Shown: positions 34,493-42,851 of the stretch, piece by piece
Layout: each line of letters starts with the position of its first letter
Numbering within the stretch: the stretch's first letter is position 1
DNA from: Zeimonas arvi
GTDB taxonomy: Bacteria > Pseudomonadota > Gammaproteobacteria > Burkholderiales > Burkholderiaceae_E
DNA: 64,000 nt
Assembly: GCF_008039575.1 (NCBI RefSeq)
Contig: NZ_VDUY01000002.1
Location: 496,001 to 560,000, forward strand
Reading direction: 5' to 3'
Position numbers and translations under genes: made by a program
Notes under the pieces: generated by a model
Told to the model about the DNA's origin: nothing
Databases searched by the model: none
Seen by the model: the letters and a program-made list of their open reading frames with translations, nothing else

Positions 34493-35335
34493 ATGACGAC
34501 CTCGCCTCGCCTGCGCGCGCTGGCCCTGTCGGCGCTGCTCTTCGCGCTCTTCATCGCGATCTGGTCGCTGGCCACCGGCACCGGCAGCAGCGCCCGGACC
34601 GTTGACGACGAGTACGCGAAACTGGTCGGCGCCGCCGCGGCCAGCGGACAGCAGAGCGCCCTGCCCGGGCCGGCCGAAGTCGGCGCGAAGATCGTCGAGC
34701 ACCTGAAGCACCCGTTCTACGACGCCGGGCCGAACGACAAGGGCATCGGCCTTCAGCTCGCCTACTCGATCGGCCGGGTGCTGCTCGGATTCTCGCTGGC
34801 CGCGCTGGTGGCGATCCCGCTCGGCTTCCTGATCGGGATGTCCCCGCTGCTCTACCGGGCGCTCGACCCCTTCATCCAGGTGCTCAAGCCGATCTCGCCC
34901 CTGGCCTGGATGCCCCTCGCGCTGTTCACGCTGAAGGACTCGAACGTGTCGGCGGTCTTCGTGATCTTCATCTGCTCGATGTGGCCGATGCTGGTCAACA
35001 CCGCCTTCGGCATCGCGTCGGTGCGCCGCGACTGGTTGAACGTGGCCCGCACGCTCGAGGTGAGCCCGCTGCGCAAGGCCTTCACCGTGATCCTCCCGGC
35101 GGCGGCGCCCACGATCCTGACCGGCATGCGGATCTCGATCGGCATCGCCTGGCTGGTGATCGTGGCAGCCGAGATGCTGGTGGGCGGCACCGGCATCGGC
35201 TACTTCGTCTGGAACGAGTGGAACAACCTGTCGATCGCCAACATCGTCACCGGCATCCTGGTGATCGGGGTCGTCGGCATGATCCTCGACCAGCTGCTCG
35301 CGGGCCTCGCGAAGCTGGTCACCTACGTGGAGTGA
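34493..35335 (+). CDS. NrtB/SsuC-type ABC transporter permease
   Basis: A 280-residue inner-membrane permease. It has the binding-protein-dependent loop EVSPLRKAFTVILPAAAPTI and six hydrophobic helices, with the first at residues 8-27 and a periplasmic segment before the second. SFSLAALVAIPLGFLIGMSP-type text (FSLAALVAIPLGFLIGMSPL) is characteristic of the nitrate/taurine group. It forms the channel of the cyanate importer. The gene starts 3 bases behind the binding-protein stop. Confidence 0.88.
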   Translation: MTTSPRLRALALSALLFALFIAIWSLATGTGSSARTVDDEYAKLVGAAAASGQQSALPGPAEVGAKIVEHLKHPFYDAGPNDKGIGLQLAYSIGRVLLGFSLAALVAIPLGFLIGMSPLLYRALDPFIQVLKPISPLAWMPLALFTLKDSNVSAVFVIFICSMWPMLVNTAFGIASVRRDWLNVARTLEVSPLRKAFTVILPAAAPTILTGMRISIGIAWLVIVAAEMLVGGTGIGYFVWNEWNNLSIANIVTGILVIGVVGMILDQLLAGLAKLVTYVE

Positions 35336-35339
35336 AGCG

Positions 35340-36248
35340 ATGGCTTTCCTGGAGATTCAGGGCCTGAAGAAGGTCTTCCCCGGCACCGGCTCGCGCCCCG
35401 ACACCGTGGTGTTCGAAGAAGTGAGCTTCCAGATCGACAAGGGGCAGTTCGTCTGCATGATCGGCCACTCGGGCTGCGGCAAGACCACGATCCTCAACGC
35501 GCTGGCCGGGCTGGAGAAGCCCTCGGACGGCGTGATCGTGATGGACGGCCGCGAGGTGTCGGGCCCCAGCCTGGACCGCGGCGTCGTCTTCCAGAGCCAT
35601 GCGCTGATGCCCTGGCTGAGCGTGACGAGCAACGTGGCCTTCGGCGTGCGCTCGCGCTGGCCGCAGTGGTCGCGCGAGAAGGTCCGCGCGCACTGCCGCG
35701 AGTACATCGAGATGGTTGGCCTGTCCGGCGCCGAGGACAAGAAGCCGAGCGAGCTGTCGGGCGGCATGAAGCAGCGGGTCGGGATCGCGCGGGCCTTCGC
35801 GATCCGGCCCAAGATGCTGTTGCTCGACGAGCCCTTCGGCGCGCTCGACGCGCTGACCCGCGGCACGATCCAGGACGAGCTGGTGAAGATCGTGCGCGCC
35901 ACGCAGCAGACGGTGTTCATGATCACGCACGACGTGGACGAGGCCATCCTGCTGGCCGACCGGATCGTGCTGATGTCCAGCGGCCCGCGCGCGGTCATCG
36001 CCGAGATCGTCGAGAACACGATGTCGCGCGACCGCACCCGCGAATCGATGCACCATGACCCGCAGTACTACCGGATCCGCAACCACCTGATCGACTTCCT
36101 GGTCAAGCGCTCGCGTGCCTGCCAGGACCCGGCGGTGCGCACCGCGCACGACTCGAGGCGCCCGCCGGCCGTCAGGCCCGGTCTCGACGACGCGGCGGCC
36201 CCCGAGCCGATCGTCCAGGCGGCCGCGAGGGTCGCGAACCTGCGCTGA
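35340..36248 (+). CDS. NrtD/SsuB-type ABC transporter ATP-binding protein
   Basis: A 302-residue ATPase. Walker A is GHSGCGKTT, the Q loop VVFQSHALMPWL, signature LSGGMKQRVGIARAF, Walker B MLLLDEPFGALDA, switch MITHDVDEAILLAD. A C-terminal tail of about 45 residues (from RACQDPAVRTAHDSRRPP) extends past the ATPase core and is poorly structured. It powers the probable cyanate importer. Four bases separate it from the permease gene. Confidence 0.9.
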   Translation: MAFLEIQGLKKVFPGTGSRPDTVVFEEVSFQIDKGQFVCMIGHSGCGKTTILNALAGLEKPSDGVIVMDGREVSGPSLDRGVVFQSHALMPWLSVTSNVAFGVRSRWPQWSREKVRAHCREYIEMVGLSGAEDKKPSELSGGMKQRVGIARAFAIRPKMLLLDEPFGALDALTRGTIQDELVKIVRATQQTVFMITHDVDEAILLADRIVLMSSGPRAVIAEIVENTMSRDRTRESMHHDPQYYRIRNHLIDFLVKRSRACQDPAVRTAHDSRRPPAVRPGLDDAAAPEPIVQAAARVANLR

Positions 36249-36289
36249 ACTCCCCCGATCAACCCCACGACACAGAGGATGCGAACGCC

Positions 36290-36760
36290 ATGAAGAAGTC
36301 CGACGCCGCGATGCCGATGAAGCGCGAAGACGTCACCGACCTGATCCTGTTCCGCCGCGTGAAGCTCGGCGTCAAGTGGACCGACGTCGCGAAGAAGGTC
36401 GGCGAATCGAAGGAATGGGTCACCGCCGCCTGCATGGGGCAGATGCAGATGACGAAGAAGCAGGCCGAGGCGGTCGGCAAGCTCTTCGACCTGCCCGAGG
36501 ACGCGGTGCTGCTGCTGCAGACGGTGCCCTACAAGGGCTCGCTGCCCACCGCGGTGCCCACCGATCCGCTGATCTACCGCTGGTACGAGATCGTGAGCGT
36601 GTACGGCACCACGATCAAGGAACTGATCCACGAGGAGTTCGGCGACGGCATCATGAGCGCGATCGATTTCTCGATGGACATCGAGCGCCAGCCCGATCCG
36701 AAGGGCGACCGGGTCAAGGTCGTGCTGAGCGGCAAGTTCCTGCCGTACAGGACCTATTGA
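36290..36760 (+). CDS. cynS: Cyanase (cyanate hydratase)
   Basis: A 156-residue cyanase, which converts cyanate and bicarbonate to ammonia and CO2. The catalytic triad is present as Arg97, Glu100 and Ser123 (YRWYEIVSVYG, GIMSAIDF), one residue later than in E. coli (96, 99, 122). The N-terminal half is the POU-like helical domain (TDVAKKVGESKEWVTAACMG). The gene closes the transporter operon, 41 bases behind the ATPase gene, which identifies the operon as cyanate nitrogen scavenging. Confidence 0.95.
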   Translation: MKKSDAAMPMKREDVTDLILFRRVKLGVKWTDVAKKVGESKEWVTAACMGQMQMTKKQAEAVGKLFDLPEDAVLLLQTVPYKGSLPTAVPTDPLIYRWYEIVSVYGTTIKELIHEEFGDGIMSAIDFSMDIERQPDPKGDRVKVVLSGKFLPYRTY

Positions 36761-36761
36761 G

Positions 36762-36809
36762 CCACGAGCGCGCAGCGGCGCTCAACCCCACGAGCGCGCA
36801 GGCGCGCTC
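36762..36809. terminator. Duplicated hairpin between convergent cynS and ybjQ
   Basis: A unit of about 25 bases beginning CCACGAGCGCGCAG occurs twice in tandem. Each copy forms a hairpin: GAGCGC (36766-36771) with GCGCTC (36778-36783), and the perfect GAGCGCGC (36792-36799) with GCGCGCTC (36802-36809) around a 2-base loop. The second is followed by CCCCATTTTC on the plus strand. Its position between two convergent genes fits a bidirectional terminator; it reaches into the ybjQ stop codon. Confidence 0.6.
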
Positions 36810-37161
36810 ACCCCATTTTCACCGCGGTGCCGCTCACCGAGACCATCATCATCCCGTTGTTCTCGCCCAGCACCTCGTAGTCGAAGTCGATCCCGACCAC
36901 GCCGTCGGCGCCGAGCTCGCGCGCCGCGGCGATCATGTCGTCGAGCGCCGCGTCGCGCGCGCCGGACAGCGCGCGCTCGTAGCCGCCCGCCCGGCCGCCC
37001 ACGATGTCGCGCACCGAGGAGAACATGTCGCGGAAGATGTTCGCGCCGATGATCGCCTCGCCGTTGACCACGCCGAGATAGTTCTCGACGCGCGCGGCGT
37101 TGCCGTCGGGGATCACGGTGGCGAGGAAGAAGCTGTCGGCCTTCCTGGAGAACCAGCCCAT
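36808..37161 (-). CDS. YbjQ-family (UPF0145) protein
   Basis: A 117-residue protein of the YbjQ family, whose pentameric fold is known but whose function is not. It shows [20 protein letters not shown], then [20 protein letters not shown] and [18 protein letters not shown], all family signatures. ATG 37161 gives a full-length family member starting [12 protein letters not shown]. It is a single gene facing cynS, divergent from the DUF2007 gene. Confidence 0.85.
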   Translation of the reverse strand: MGWFSRKADSFFLATVIPDGNAARVENYLGVVNGEAIIGANIFRDMFSSVRDIVGGRAGGYERALSGARDAALDDMIAAARELGADGVVGIDFDYEVLGENNGMMMVSVSGTAVKMG

Positions 37162-37300
37162 TTCAGGCTCCCGATTCGTGTTGCGATGGCGGCACGATAC
37201 ACGGGCCACCCAGCGCGCGTAGCGGCTCTCGATCGTTGCAGTCCGCCTGCTTTCCCGTGCCCGATGGAATCCGCGGCCCGAGTCCATCATACTGGGCGCC

Positions 37301-37621
37301 ATGAAGCGCCTGATCTGCGCACCGAATCTCGTGCTCGCCACGATGTGGGCCGACCAGCTCACCGCGGCCGGCATGACCGCCACCGTGCAGCGAGCCTGGG
37401 CAGGAAGCATCAGCGGAGAGATCCCCCCGGATCAGGCGCTTCCGGAAGTCTGGGTCATGGATGACGACCGTCATGCCGAGGCCTTGAGCCTGTTGCACGA
37501 GCTGCGCAATCCGCCCTGGCGCCATTGGGCCTGCCGAAACTGCCTGGAACAGGTCGACGGGCCGTTCGAGCAATGCTGGAACTGCGGCGCGCCGCGGCCG
37601 GCGCCTCTTCGCGACGAATAG
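37301..37621 (+). CDS. DUF2007 / zinc-ribbon protein
   Basis: A 106-residue protein. Residues 1-70 fit DUF2007 ([39 protein letters not shown]), a small domain also called putative signal-transducing protein. The C terminus carries a zinc-ribbon knuckle pair, [10 protein letters not shown] and QCWNCGAPR, for one zinc ion. The function is unknown. The 139-base gap to ybjQ should contain both divergent promoters; I see no clear -10 there. Confidence 0.7.
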   Translation: MKRLICAPNLVLATMWADQLTAAGMTATVQRAWAGSISGEIPPDQALPEVWVMDDDRHAEALSLLHELRNPPWRHWACRNCLEQVDGPFEQCWNCGAPRPAPLRDE

Positions 37622-37638
37622 CCACGCTGCGGGAGATA

Positions 37639-37712
37639 TGGAGGCGGAGGTCGGAATCGAACCGGCGTAGACGGCTTTGCAGGCCGCTGCATGACCACTC
37701 TGCCACCCCGCC
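37639..37712 (-). tRNA. tRNA-Cys (GCA)
   Basis: The minus strand folds as a tRNA with acceptor stem GGCGGGG/CTCCGCC, anticodon loop CTGCAAA (anticodon GCA) on a CGGC/GCCG stem, T loop GGTTCGATTCC, and an encoded 3' CCA. It follows tRNA-Gly in the same direction, the usual order downstream of pgsA in Betaproteobacteria. The downstream 17 bases lead to the 3' end of the DUF2007 gene. Confidence 0.95.
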
Positions 37713-37783
37713 TGGGGCGCGGGCCGCCGACAGTTTCGGCGGACCCGGATGGATCCCTGGGGAAAGGAACCCGGAAAGACTCC

Positions 37784-37833
37784 GAAGCTCTTGAGCTTCT
37801 ACCCGGAAGCTCTTGAGCTTCTACCCGGAAGCT
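37784..37833. repeat. Tandem 22-bp repeat with hairpin, between two tRNA genes
   Basis: A 22-base unit that starts with GAAGCTCTTGAGCTTC is present twice head to tail (37784-37805, 37806-37827), followed by the first six bases of a third copy. Each unit contains the inverted repeat GAAGCTC/GAGCTTC around two bases, so the tRNA transcript would carry two small adjacent hairpins. They could act in RNA processing or simply be slippage products. Confidence 0.8.
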
Positions 37834-37844
37834 ATCGGGCTCCC

Positions 37845-37877
37845 GAAAGAAAAAGGGAAGCGATCAGGCTTCCCTTT
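37845..37877 (-). terminator. Rho-independent terminator-like hairpin behind tRNA-Gly
   Basis: On the minus strand AAGGGAAGC pairs with GCTTCCCTT around a 6-base loop, followed by TTTTTCTTTC. This is a textbook intrinsic terminator 7 bases behind the tRNA-Gly gene. It lies before tRNA-Cys, so either it is leaky or tRNA-Cys has its own promoter. Confidence 0.8.
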
Positions 37878-37883
37878 GGAAAC

Positions 37884-37959
37884 TGGAGCGGGAGACGAGT
37901 CTCGAACTCGCGACCTCAACCTTGGCAAGGTTGCGCTCTACCAACTGAGCTACTCCCGC
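37884..37959 (-). tRNA. tRNA-Gly (GCC)
   Basis: The minus strand gives a 76-base tRNA with acceptor GCGGGAG/CTCCCGC, D arm TAGCTCAGTTGGTAGAGC, anticodon stem-loop CCTTGCCAAGG (anticodon GCC), T loop GAGTTCGAGACTC and an encoded CCA. It lies about 100 bases ahead of the end of the DUF2202 gene, transcribed in the same direction. Confidence 0.96.
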
Positions 37960-38058
37960 ATCAACTGAGACCGCGATTATAGCGAAGCAAGAAAGCCTGT
38001 CAAATCGCCGCGCGTTTCCCGGCCGAAGCCTGCCACCTGGCCGCCCCCGACTCGCGAT

Positions 38059-38685
38059 TCAGCCGCAGGTCTCCATCGGCGAACCCACGATCGCGTCGAA
38101 CTCGGCCTGGGTGATGTACTTCGGGACATAGCTCCCCCCGGAGGCCGCCAGCTCCGGATAGTAGCTGCGCAGGTGGTTGCGCGAGCCGCACGACAGGCTC
38201 GTGTAGACGGAGATGATGTCGCCCCGCTCGACCACCGCGAGCCAGCTGGCGATGTCCTTGATGTCCAGCTCCTCGATCTGCACGCCCACCGTCAGGGCAT
38301 TGATGCGGCTCTGATTTCCGAAGGCGACCAGCTGGTCGTAGAGCTGCTGGAACTTCGGGTCGGTGAACACGCCGGGCGGGTTCGCGATGGCCGGGTCGAT
38401 CAGGTTGTACTTGTCGATCAGCGCCTTGACCGCGTCGGTGTGCGTCTGCTCGCTGCCTGCGATGTTCGCGAAGATCTGGTCGCGCCAGACTGCGTAGAGC
38501 GCCAGGTAGACGTCACGAGCGAGCTTTTCCTCCTCGCGCATGGCGTAGAGGCTGTCGAGCTCGTTGGCGCTCAGGTCCTCGAAGGACAGGCGGTCGTCGC
38601 TGCTGCTGCAGGCGGCGAGCACGCCGACCGCCAGGAGCACGACGCACAGTGCGCGCGCGGCTCGCGCGATTCGCTTTGCGGACAT
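38059..38685 (-). CDS. DUF2202-domain lipoprotein
   Basis: A 208-residue secreted protein. The leader (SAKRIARAARALCVVLLAVG) ends in the lipobox VLAACSSS, so it is probably membrane-anchored. The body is a ferritin-like DUF2202 domain: MREEEKLARDVYLALYAVWR, IAGSEQTHTDAVKALIDKYN, with several Glu/His pairs that could bind metal. The function is unknown. ATG 38685 is chosen over the in-frame 38721 for its GAGAGG RBS and because the signal peptide then starts correctly. An FNR-like box lies 63 bases upstream. Confidence 0.78.
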   Translation of the reverse strand: MSAKRIARAARALCVVLLAVGVLAACSSSDDRLSFEDLSANELDSLYAMREEEKLARDVYLALYAVWRDQIFANIAGSEQTHTDAVKALIDKYNLIDPAIANPPGVFTDPKFQQLYDQLVAFGNQSRINALTVGVQIEELDIKDIASWLAVVERGDIISVYTSLSCGSRNHLRSYYPELAASGGSYVPKYITQAEFDAIVGSPMETCG

Positions 38686-38747
38686 GACGGACCTCTCGTG
38701 AGAACTTTGGCCAACCCTCAATTTCGGCCCCTGGGGCGAGCCTTGCG

Positions 38748-38761
38748 TTGACCGGTGTCAA
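38748..38761 (-). promoter_or_regulatory. FNR/Anr-like box upstream of the DUF2202 gene
   Basis: TTGACCGGTGTCAA is symmetric in its half-sites (TTGAC-N4-GTCAA). Centred at 38754.5, it would place the minus-strand start near 38713 and a -10 at about 38720-38725 (GAAATT), a weak match. It lies in the 96-base gap between the DUF2202 gene and the end of pgsA, so the DUF2202 gene is the only sensible target. The GGTAT palindrome is absent here. Confidence 0.5.
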
Positions 38762-38781
38762 CCGCGGCACGGCCGTCTTCC

Positions 38782-39372
38782 CTAGGCCTCGCCGTCGGTC
38801 CTGCCGACGGCCGCCTTTCCGTCGCGCAGCACCGGCCACGCCTGGCGCAGGTAGTAGAGCATCGACCAGACCGTGAGGATCGCCGCGATCCAGACCAGCC
38901 AGGTGCCCAGGCTGCGCGAGTGCAGGCCGAGCACGCGCCCGTCGTAGAGCAGCAGCGGGATCGCCACCAGCTGGGACACGGTCTTCAGCTTGCCGATCGA
39001 ATGCACGGCCACGCTGGCGCGCGCGCCCATCTGGGCCATCCACTCGCGCAGCGCGGAGATGGTGAGCTCGCGGCCCACGATGATCGCCGCGACGATCGCA
39101 TCGACCCGGTTCAGGTCGACCAGCATGACCAGGGCCACGCAGACGATCAGCTTGTCGGCCACCGGATCGAGGAAGGCGCCGAAGGCCGAAGTCTGCCCCC
39201 AGCGCCGCGCCAGCCAGCCGTCGAGCCAGTCGGTGATGGCGGCGCCCACGAACAAGGCCGTGGCGATGGCGTTCTGCGCAACGACCGGCAGGGGCAGGAA
39301 AAACACGCCGACCAGGAGCGGGATGGCGACCACCCGGGCCCAGGTCAGCAGTGTCGGAAGGTTCGGTTGCAT
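38782..39372 (-). CDS. pgsA: CDP-diacylglycerol-glycerol-3-phosphate 3-phosphatidyltransferase
   Basis: A 196-residue membrane enzyme that makes phosphatidylglycerol phosphate from CDP-diacylglycerol. The CDP-alcohol phosphotransferase motif D-G-x2-A-R-x8-G-x3-D-x3-D is intact in DWLDGWLARRWGQTSAFGAF followed by LDPVADK. It starts MQPNLPTLLTWARVVAIP, the normal PgsA N terminus; the longer in-frame ATG at 39516 falls inside uvrC. Four to five hydrophobic helices follow. It lies 52 bases behind uvrC. Confidence 0.94.
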   Translation of the reverse strand: MQPNLPTLLTWARVVAIPLLVGVFFLPLPVVAQNAIATALFVGAAITDWLDGWLARRWGQTSAFGAFLDPVADKLIVCVALVMLVDLNRVDAIVAAIIVGRELTISALREWMAQMGARASVAVHSIGKLKTVSQLVAIPLLLYDGRVLGLHSRSLGTWLVWIAAILTVWSMLYYLRQAWPVLRDGKAAVGRTDGEA

Positions 39373-39424
39373 GGTCGGAAGGCCGCCCGGCCGCCCGACA
39401 GCGCCCGGCGCGGCATCGGCGCGC

Positions 39425-41476
39425 TCAGTGAAGTCGACGGTAGATCTCTTCGGCCAGGGACCGCGAAACACCTTCCACCGAGGCCAGATCGTCGACGCTA
39501 GCCGCCATGATGCCACGCAGGCCGCCGAAGCGCGCCAGCAGGCGCTGCCGGCGTTTCGGTCCGACGCCTTCGATCTCGTCGAGCCGCGACGCCTGTCTGG
39601 CCTTGGCGCGGCGGGCGCGCATGCCGGTGATGGCGAAACGGTGGGCCTCGTCGCGCACCTGGGCGACCAGCATCAGCGCGGCCGACTCGCGGCCCGGCAC
39701 CACGGCCTCGCGGCCGTCGGCGAACACCAGCGTCTCGAGGCCCACCCGCCTGCCCTCGCCCTTGGCCACGCCGACCAGCACGCCGGTGTCCAGGCCGAGC
39801 TCGTCGAAGACCTGCCGGGCCACCTCGACCTGCCCCTTGCCGCCGTCGATCAGGACGACGTCGGGCAGGCGGGCGGCCTTGCCGCGCGTGACGGACGCCT
39901 TCCGCGCGGCGGGCGCTTCCTGCGATTCGGCCGCGCCGGGTGTGTCCGGCGACGCCGGCGCCTCGAATCCCTCCGGCGCTTCCGGCGAGTCGGGTCCCTC
40001 GCGCGCCAGCGCCGCGTAGCGCCGGCTCAAGGCCTGGCGCATCGCCGCGTAGTCGTCGCCGGGCTCGATGCCCTCGATGTTGAAGCGCCGGTACTCGGCC
40101 GGCCGCATCGCGTGGTCCTGGTAGACGACGCACGAGGCCTGCGTGGCCTCGCCCATCGTGTGGCTGATGTCGAAGCACTCGATCCGCAGGCCGGCCAGGT
40201 CGCTGCCGTCGTCCAGGCCCAGCAGCTGCGCGAGCGCCCGGGTGCGGGCCTTCTGCGAGCCCTCTTCCGCCAGCGATCGCGCAAGCGCGAGCTCGGCGTT
40301 CTGGATCGCCAGCTCCAGCCACCGGCGCCGATGCCCCTGCGGCTGCCGGACCCAGGCCACCTGCCGACCGGCGCGCTGCTGCAGCAGCTCGAGCACGGCC
40401 GGGTCGGGTTTCGGGCCGTTCACGATCAGCACCGGCGGCACGAACACCCCGTCGTAGTGCTGGACCACGAAGGCCTCCAGCGCCTCGGCGAGCAGGTCCT
40501 CGGCGGGCGGCCCCTGCTCGCCGGAAGCCCCTTGCTCGCTGGAAGCCCCTTGCTCGCCCGAAGCCGCTTGCTCGCCTGCCCCCCCCTGCGCCTGCGGCGC
40601 GGCCAGCTGGCCACCGGCCGGGAAGAAGGCCTTGTCGCCCAGGTGCCGGCCGCCGCGCACCATGGCCAGGTTCACGCACAGCCGCCCGCCGCGGGCGACC
40701 GCCGCGACGATGTCGGCATCGGTGTCGCCGCCGGTCTCCATCGCCTGCTGGTGCATGACCTTGCCGAGCGCGCTCATCCGGTCGCGCAGCACCGCGGCCT
40801 CCTCGAAGCGCAGCGCTTCGGCCGCCGCGTGCATCCGGGCCTCGATCTCGCCGAGCACCTCGCCCTGGCTGCCGCCCAGGAAGCGCAGGGCCGCCGACAC
40901 GTCGGCCGCGTAGTCCTCCTTCGAGATCGCCCCCACGCAGGGCCCGCTGCAGCGCTCGATCTGGTACAGCAGGCAGGGACGCGAGCGGTTGGCGAACACG
41001 CTGTCCTCGCAGGTGCGCAGGCGGAACACCTTCTGCAGCACCTGGATGCTCTCCTTGACCGCCCACGCGCTCGGGAAGGGCCCGAAGTAGTGGCTGCGCC
41101 GGTCGACCGCGCCGCGGTAGTAGGCGATGCGCGGGAAGGCGTGGCCCGAGATCTTCAGGTAGGGATAGGACTTGTCGTCGCGAAACAGGATGTTGTAGCG
41201 CGGCGCCCCGGTCTTGATCAGGTTGTTCTCGAGCAGCAGCGCCTCGGCCTCGGACCCGGTGACCGTGATCTCGACGCGCTCGATCTTCTCGATCATCAGC
41301 GCGATGCGCGGCGAGTGCGGCCCCTTGTTGAAGTACGAGGAGACCCGCTTCTTCAGGTCGCGCGCCTTGCCGACGTAGAGCAGCGCGTCGTCGGCGCCGA
41401 TCATCCGGTACACGCCCGGCAGGCTCGGCAACTGCGCCAGGAACTGGCGCAGGTCGAAGGCAGGCTGCTCGGCCAT
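39425..41476 (-). CDS. uvrC: UvrABC system protein C
   Basis: A 683-residue excision nuclease subunit. The N-terminal GIY-YIG domain reads [20 protein letters not shown], the Cys-rich part [17 protein letters not shown], then the UVR helices ([15 protein letters not shown]), the RNase H-like domain ([28 protein letters not shown]) and the C-terminal HhH pair ([20 protein letters not shown]). It is about 70 residues longer than E. coli UvrC (610). The extra length lies in two linkers: a six-residue GEQGAS-type repeat (about residues 299-321) and a Pro/Glu/Ala-rich stretch before [10 protein letters not shown]. Confidence 0.96.
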   Translation of the reverse strand: MAEQPAFDLRQFLAQLPSLPGVYRMIGADDALLYVGKARDLKKRVSSYFNKGPHSPRIALMIEKIERVEITVTGSEAEALLLENNLIKTGAPRYNILFRDDKSYPYLKISGHAFPRIAYYRGAVDRRSHYFGPFPSAWAVKESIQVLQKVFRLRTCEDSVFANRSRPCLLYQIERCSGPCVGAISKEDYAADVSAALRFLGGSQGEVLGEIEARMHAAAEALRFEEAAVLRDRMSALGKVMHQQAMETGGDTDADIVAAVARGGRLCVNLAMVRGGRHLGDKAFFPAGGQLAAPQAQGGAGEQAASGEQGASSEQGASGEQGPPAEDLLAEALEAFVVQHYDGVFVPPVLIVNGPKPDPAVLELLQQRAGRQVAWVRQPQGHRRRWLELAIQNAELALARSLAEEGSQKARTRALAQLLGLDDGSDLAGLRIECFDISHTMGEATQASCVVYQDHAMRPAEYRRFNIEGIEPGDDYAAMRQALSRRYAALAREGPDSPEAPEGFEAPASPDTPGAAESQEAPAARKASVTRGKAARLPDVVLIDGGKGQVEVARQVFDELGLDTGVLVGVAKGEGRRVGLETLVFADGREAVVPGRESAALMLVAQVRDEAHRFAITGMRARRAKARQASRLDEIEGVGPKRRQRLLARFGGLRGIMAASVDDLASVEGVSRSLAEEIYRRLH
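40512..40580. repeat. 18-bp tandem repeat inside uvrC
   Basis: Three full copies and a partial fourth of an 18-base unit (CCTTGCTCGCTGGAAGCC and variants) lie head to tail at 40512, 40530, 40548 and 40566. They encode the six-residue repeat [12 protein letters not shown] in a UvrC linker. The unit keeps the reading frame, so copy number could vary without breaking the gene. Confidence 0.85.
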
Positions 41477-42438
41477 CAGTCCCGGAACAGCGCCCCGAGC
41501 CGCTTGTCGAAGCCCTTCGGGCGGCTCCAGGGCAGGCGCGCGAGCAGCTCGTCGGCCAGGTCCGGGCGATTGCAGACCAGCACCATGTCGCAGCCGGCCT
41601 CGAAGGCCGCGCAGGCGCGCGCGACGATGTCGCCAGCCCCCGACGCCCCCTCCATCGTGAGGTCGTCGCTGAAGATCAGGCCCTTGAAGCCGAGCCGGCC
41701 GCGCAGGATCTCCTGCAGCCAGCGCTTCGAGAAACCGGCCGGCTTCTCGTCGACCTTCGGGTAGATCACGTGCGCCGGCATGACCGACAGCAGCGTGTCG
41801 CCCAGCCAGTGGTAGGGGGCGGCGTCGTCGGCCAGGATCGCGTCGAGCTCGCGCTCGTCGATGGGCAGCTCGAAGTGGGAGTCGCCGTGCGCGAAGCCGT
41901 GGCCGGGGAAGTGCTTGCCGCAGTTGCCCATGCCGCCAAGCAGCAGGCCGTGGTTCAGGCAGCGGGCCAGCATCGCCACCACCCGCGGGTCGGAGTGGAA
42001 GGCGCGGTCGCCGATCACGCTCGACGGCCCCCAGTCGAGGTCGAGCACCGGCGTGAAGCTCAGGTCCACGCCCACCGCTCGCAATTCCTCGCCGATGGTC
42101 CGGCCGATCTCGGTGGCGCGCCGGCAGGCGCCCAGCACGTCCTCGTCCCACTGGCGGCCGAGCTCGCGCATGGAGGGGATCCTGGTGAAACCCTTCAGGA
42201 AGCGCTGCACGCGCCCGCCTTCGTGGTCCACGCAGATCAGCAGCCGCGGCTTGCGCAGACGGCGAATCTCCTTGCACAGCTGCTTCAACTGCGCGCGCGA
42301 CTCGAAGTTGCGCGCGAAGATGATGACGCCGCCGACCAGCGGGTGCCGCAGCCGCAGGCGCTCGGCGTCGGTCAGCGCGGTGCCCTCGATGTCGACGATC
42401 ACCGGGCCGCGCGAAAGCTTGGAACTGGTCTTCGGCAC
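41476..42438 (-). CDS. nagZ: Beta-N-acetylhexosaminidase
   Basis: A 320-residue family 3 glycosidase that removes N-acetylglucosamine from cytoplasmic peptidoglycan fragments during recycling. The flexible catalytic loop [14 protein letters not shown] begins at residue 175, and the nucleophile Asp lies in [25 protein letters not shown] is also typical. It has no signal peptide, as expected. The stop overlaps the uvrC ATG by one base, and it follows acpS by 2 bases, so it is part of a long minus-strand operon. Confidence 0.95.
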   Translation of the reverse strand: MPKTSSKLSRGPVIVDIEGTALTDAERLRLRHPLVGGVIIFARNFESRAQLKQLCKEIRRLRKPRLLICVDHEGGRVQRFLKGFTRIPSMRELGRQWDEDVLGACRRATEIGRTIGEELRAVGVDLSFTPVLDLDWGPSSVIGDRAFHSDPRVVAMLARCLNHGLLLGGMGNCGKHFPGHGFAHGDSHFELPIDERELDAILADDAAPYHWLGDTLLSVMPAHVIYPKVDEKPAGFSKRWLQEILRGRLGFKGLIFSDDLTMEGASGAGDIVARACAAFEAGCDMVLVCNRPDLADELLARLPWSRPKGFDKRLGALFRD

Positions 42439-42440
42439 GT

Positions 42441-42851
42441 TCAGGACTCCTGCTTGCGTTCGATGATCACGAAGGCGACCGCGCTGTCGACCTCGTCGGA
42501 CAGCGACACGTGGGCCACCAGCCCGCGCTCGCGCATGTAGTGGGCCAGCGCATTGCGCGGATGCGCCACCGGCTGGCCGCGGCGGTCGTTGAGCACCTGC
42601 AGCGACAGCAGCGTCATCGGCGCGCGCAGCCCCACGCCGAGCGCCTTGCCGTAGGCCTCCTTGGCGGCGAAGCGCTTGGCCAGGTAGCGCGCCGCGTAGG
42701 CCGGGCCGTGCTCGCCGCGGCCGTGCCGGCGCCGGTACTCGGCCAGCTCGTCCGGCCCCAGCACGCGGCGCGCGAAGCGCTCGCCGTAGCGCGCGAGCAG
42801 GTCGCGGATGCGCTCGACCAGGACGATGTCGGTGCCGATGCCGTGGATCAT
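42441..42851 (-). CDS. acpS: Holo-[acyl-carrier-protein] synthase
   Basis: A 136-residue phosphopantetheinyl transferase that activates AcpP. The family motifs [12 protein letters not shown] at the N terminus and [15 protein letters not shown] in the middle (metal-binding Asp and Glu) are intact. It has an inserted basic stretch ([15 protein letters not shown]) between them. The ATG overlaps the pdxJ stop by 4 bases. The order pdxJ-acpS is widely conserved. Confidence 0.95.
   Translation of the reverse strand: MIHGIGTDIVLVERIRDLLARYGERFARRVLGPDELAEYRRRHGRGEHGPAYAARYLAKRFAAKEAYGKALGVGLRAPMTLLSLQVLNDRRGQPVAHPRNALAHYMRERGLVAHVSLSDEVDSAVAFVIIERKQES

Noticed and set aside
37784-37833. Possible CRISPR array
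   Set aside because: Two direct copies with no spacer between them, in a tRNA spacer, and no cas genes nearby.
38990-41764. A 924-codon plus-strand frame opposite pgsA and uvrC
   Set aside because: It is antisense to two clearly conserved genes, and its translation is low-complexity with no recognisable domain.
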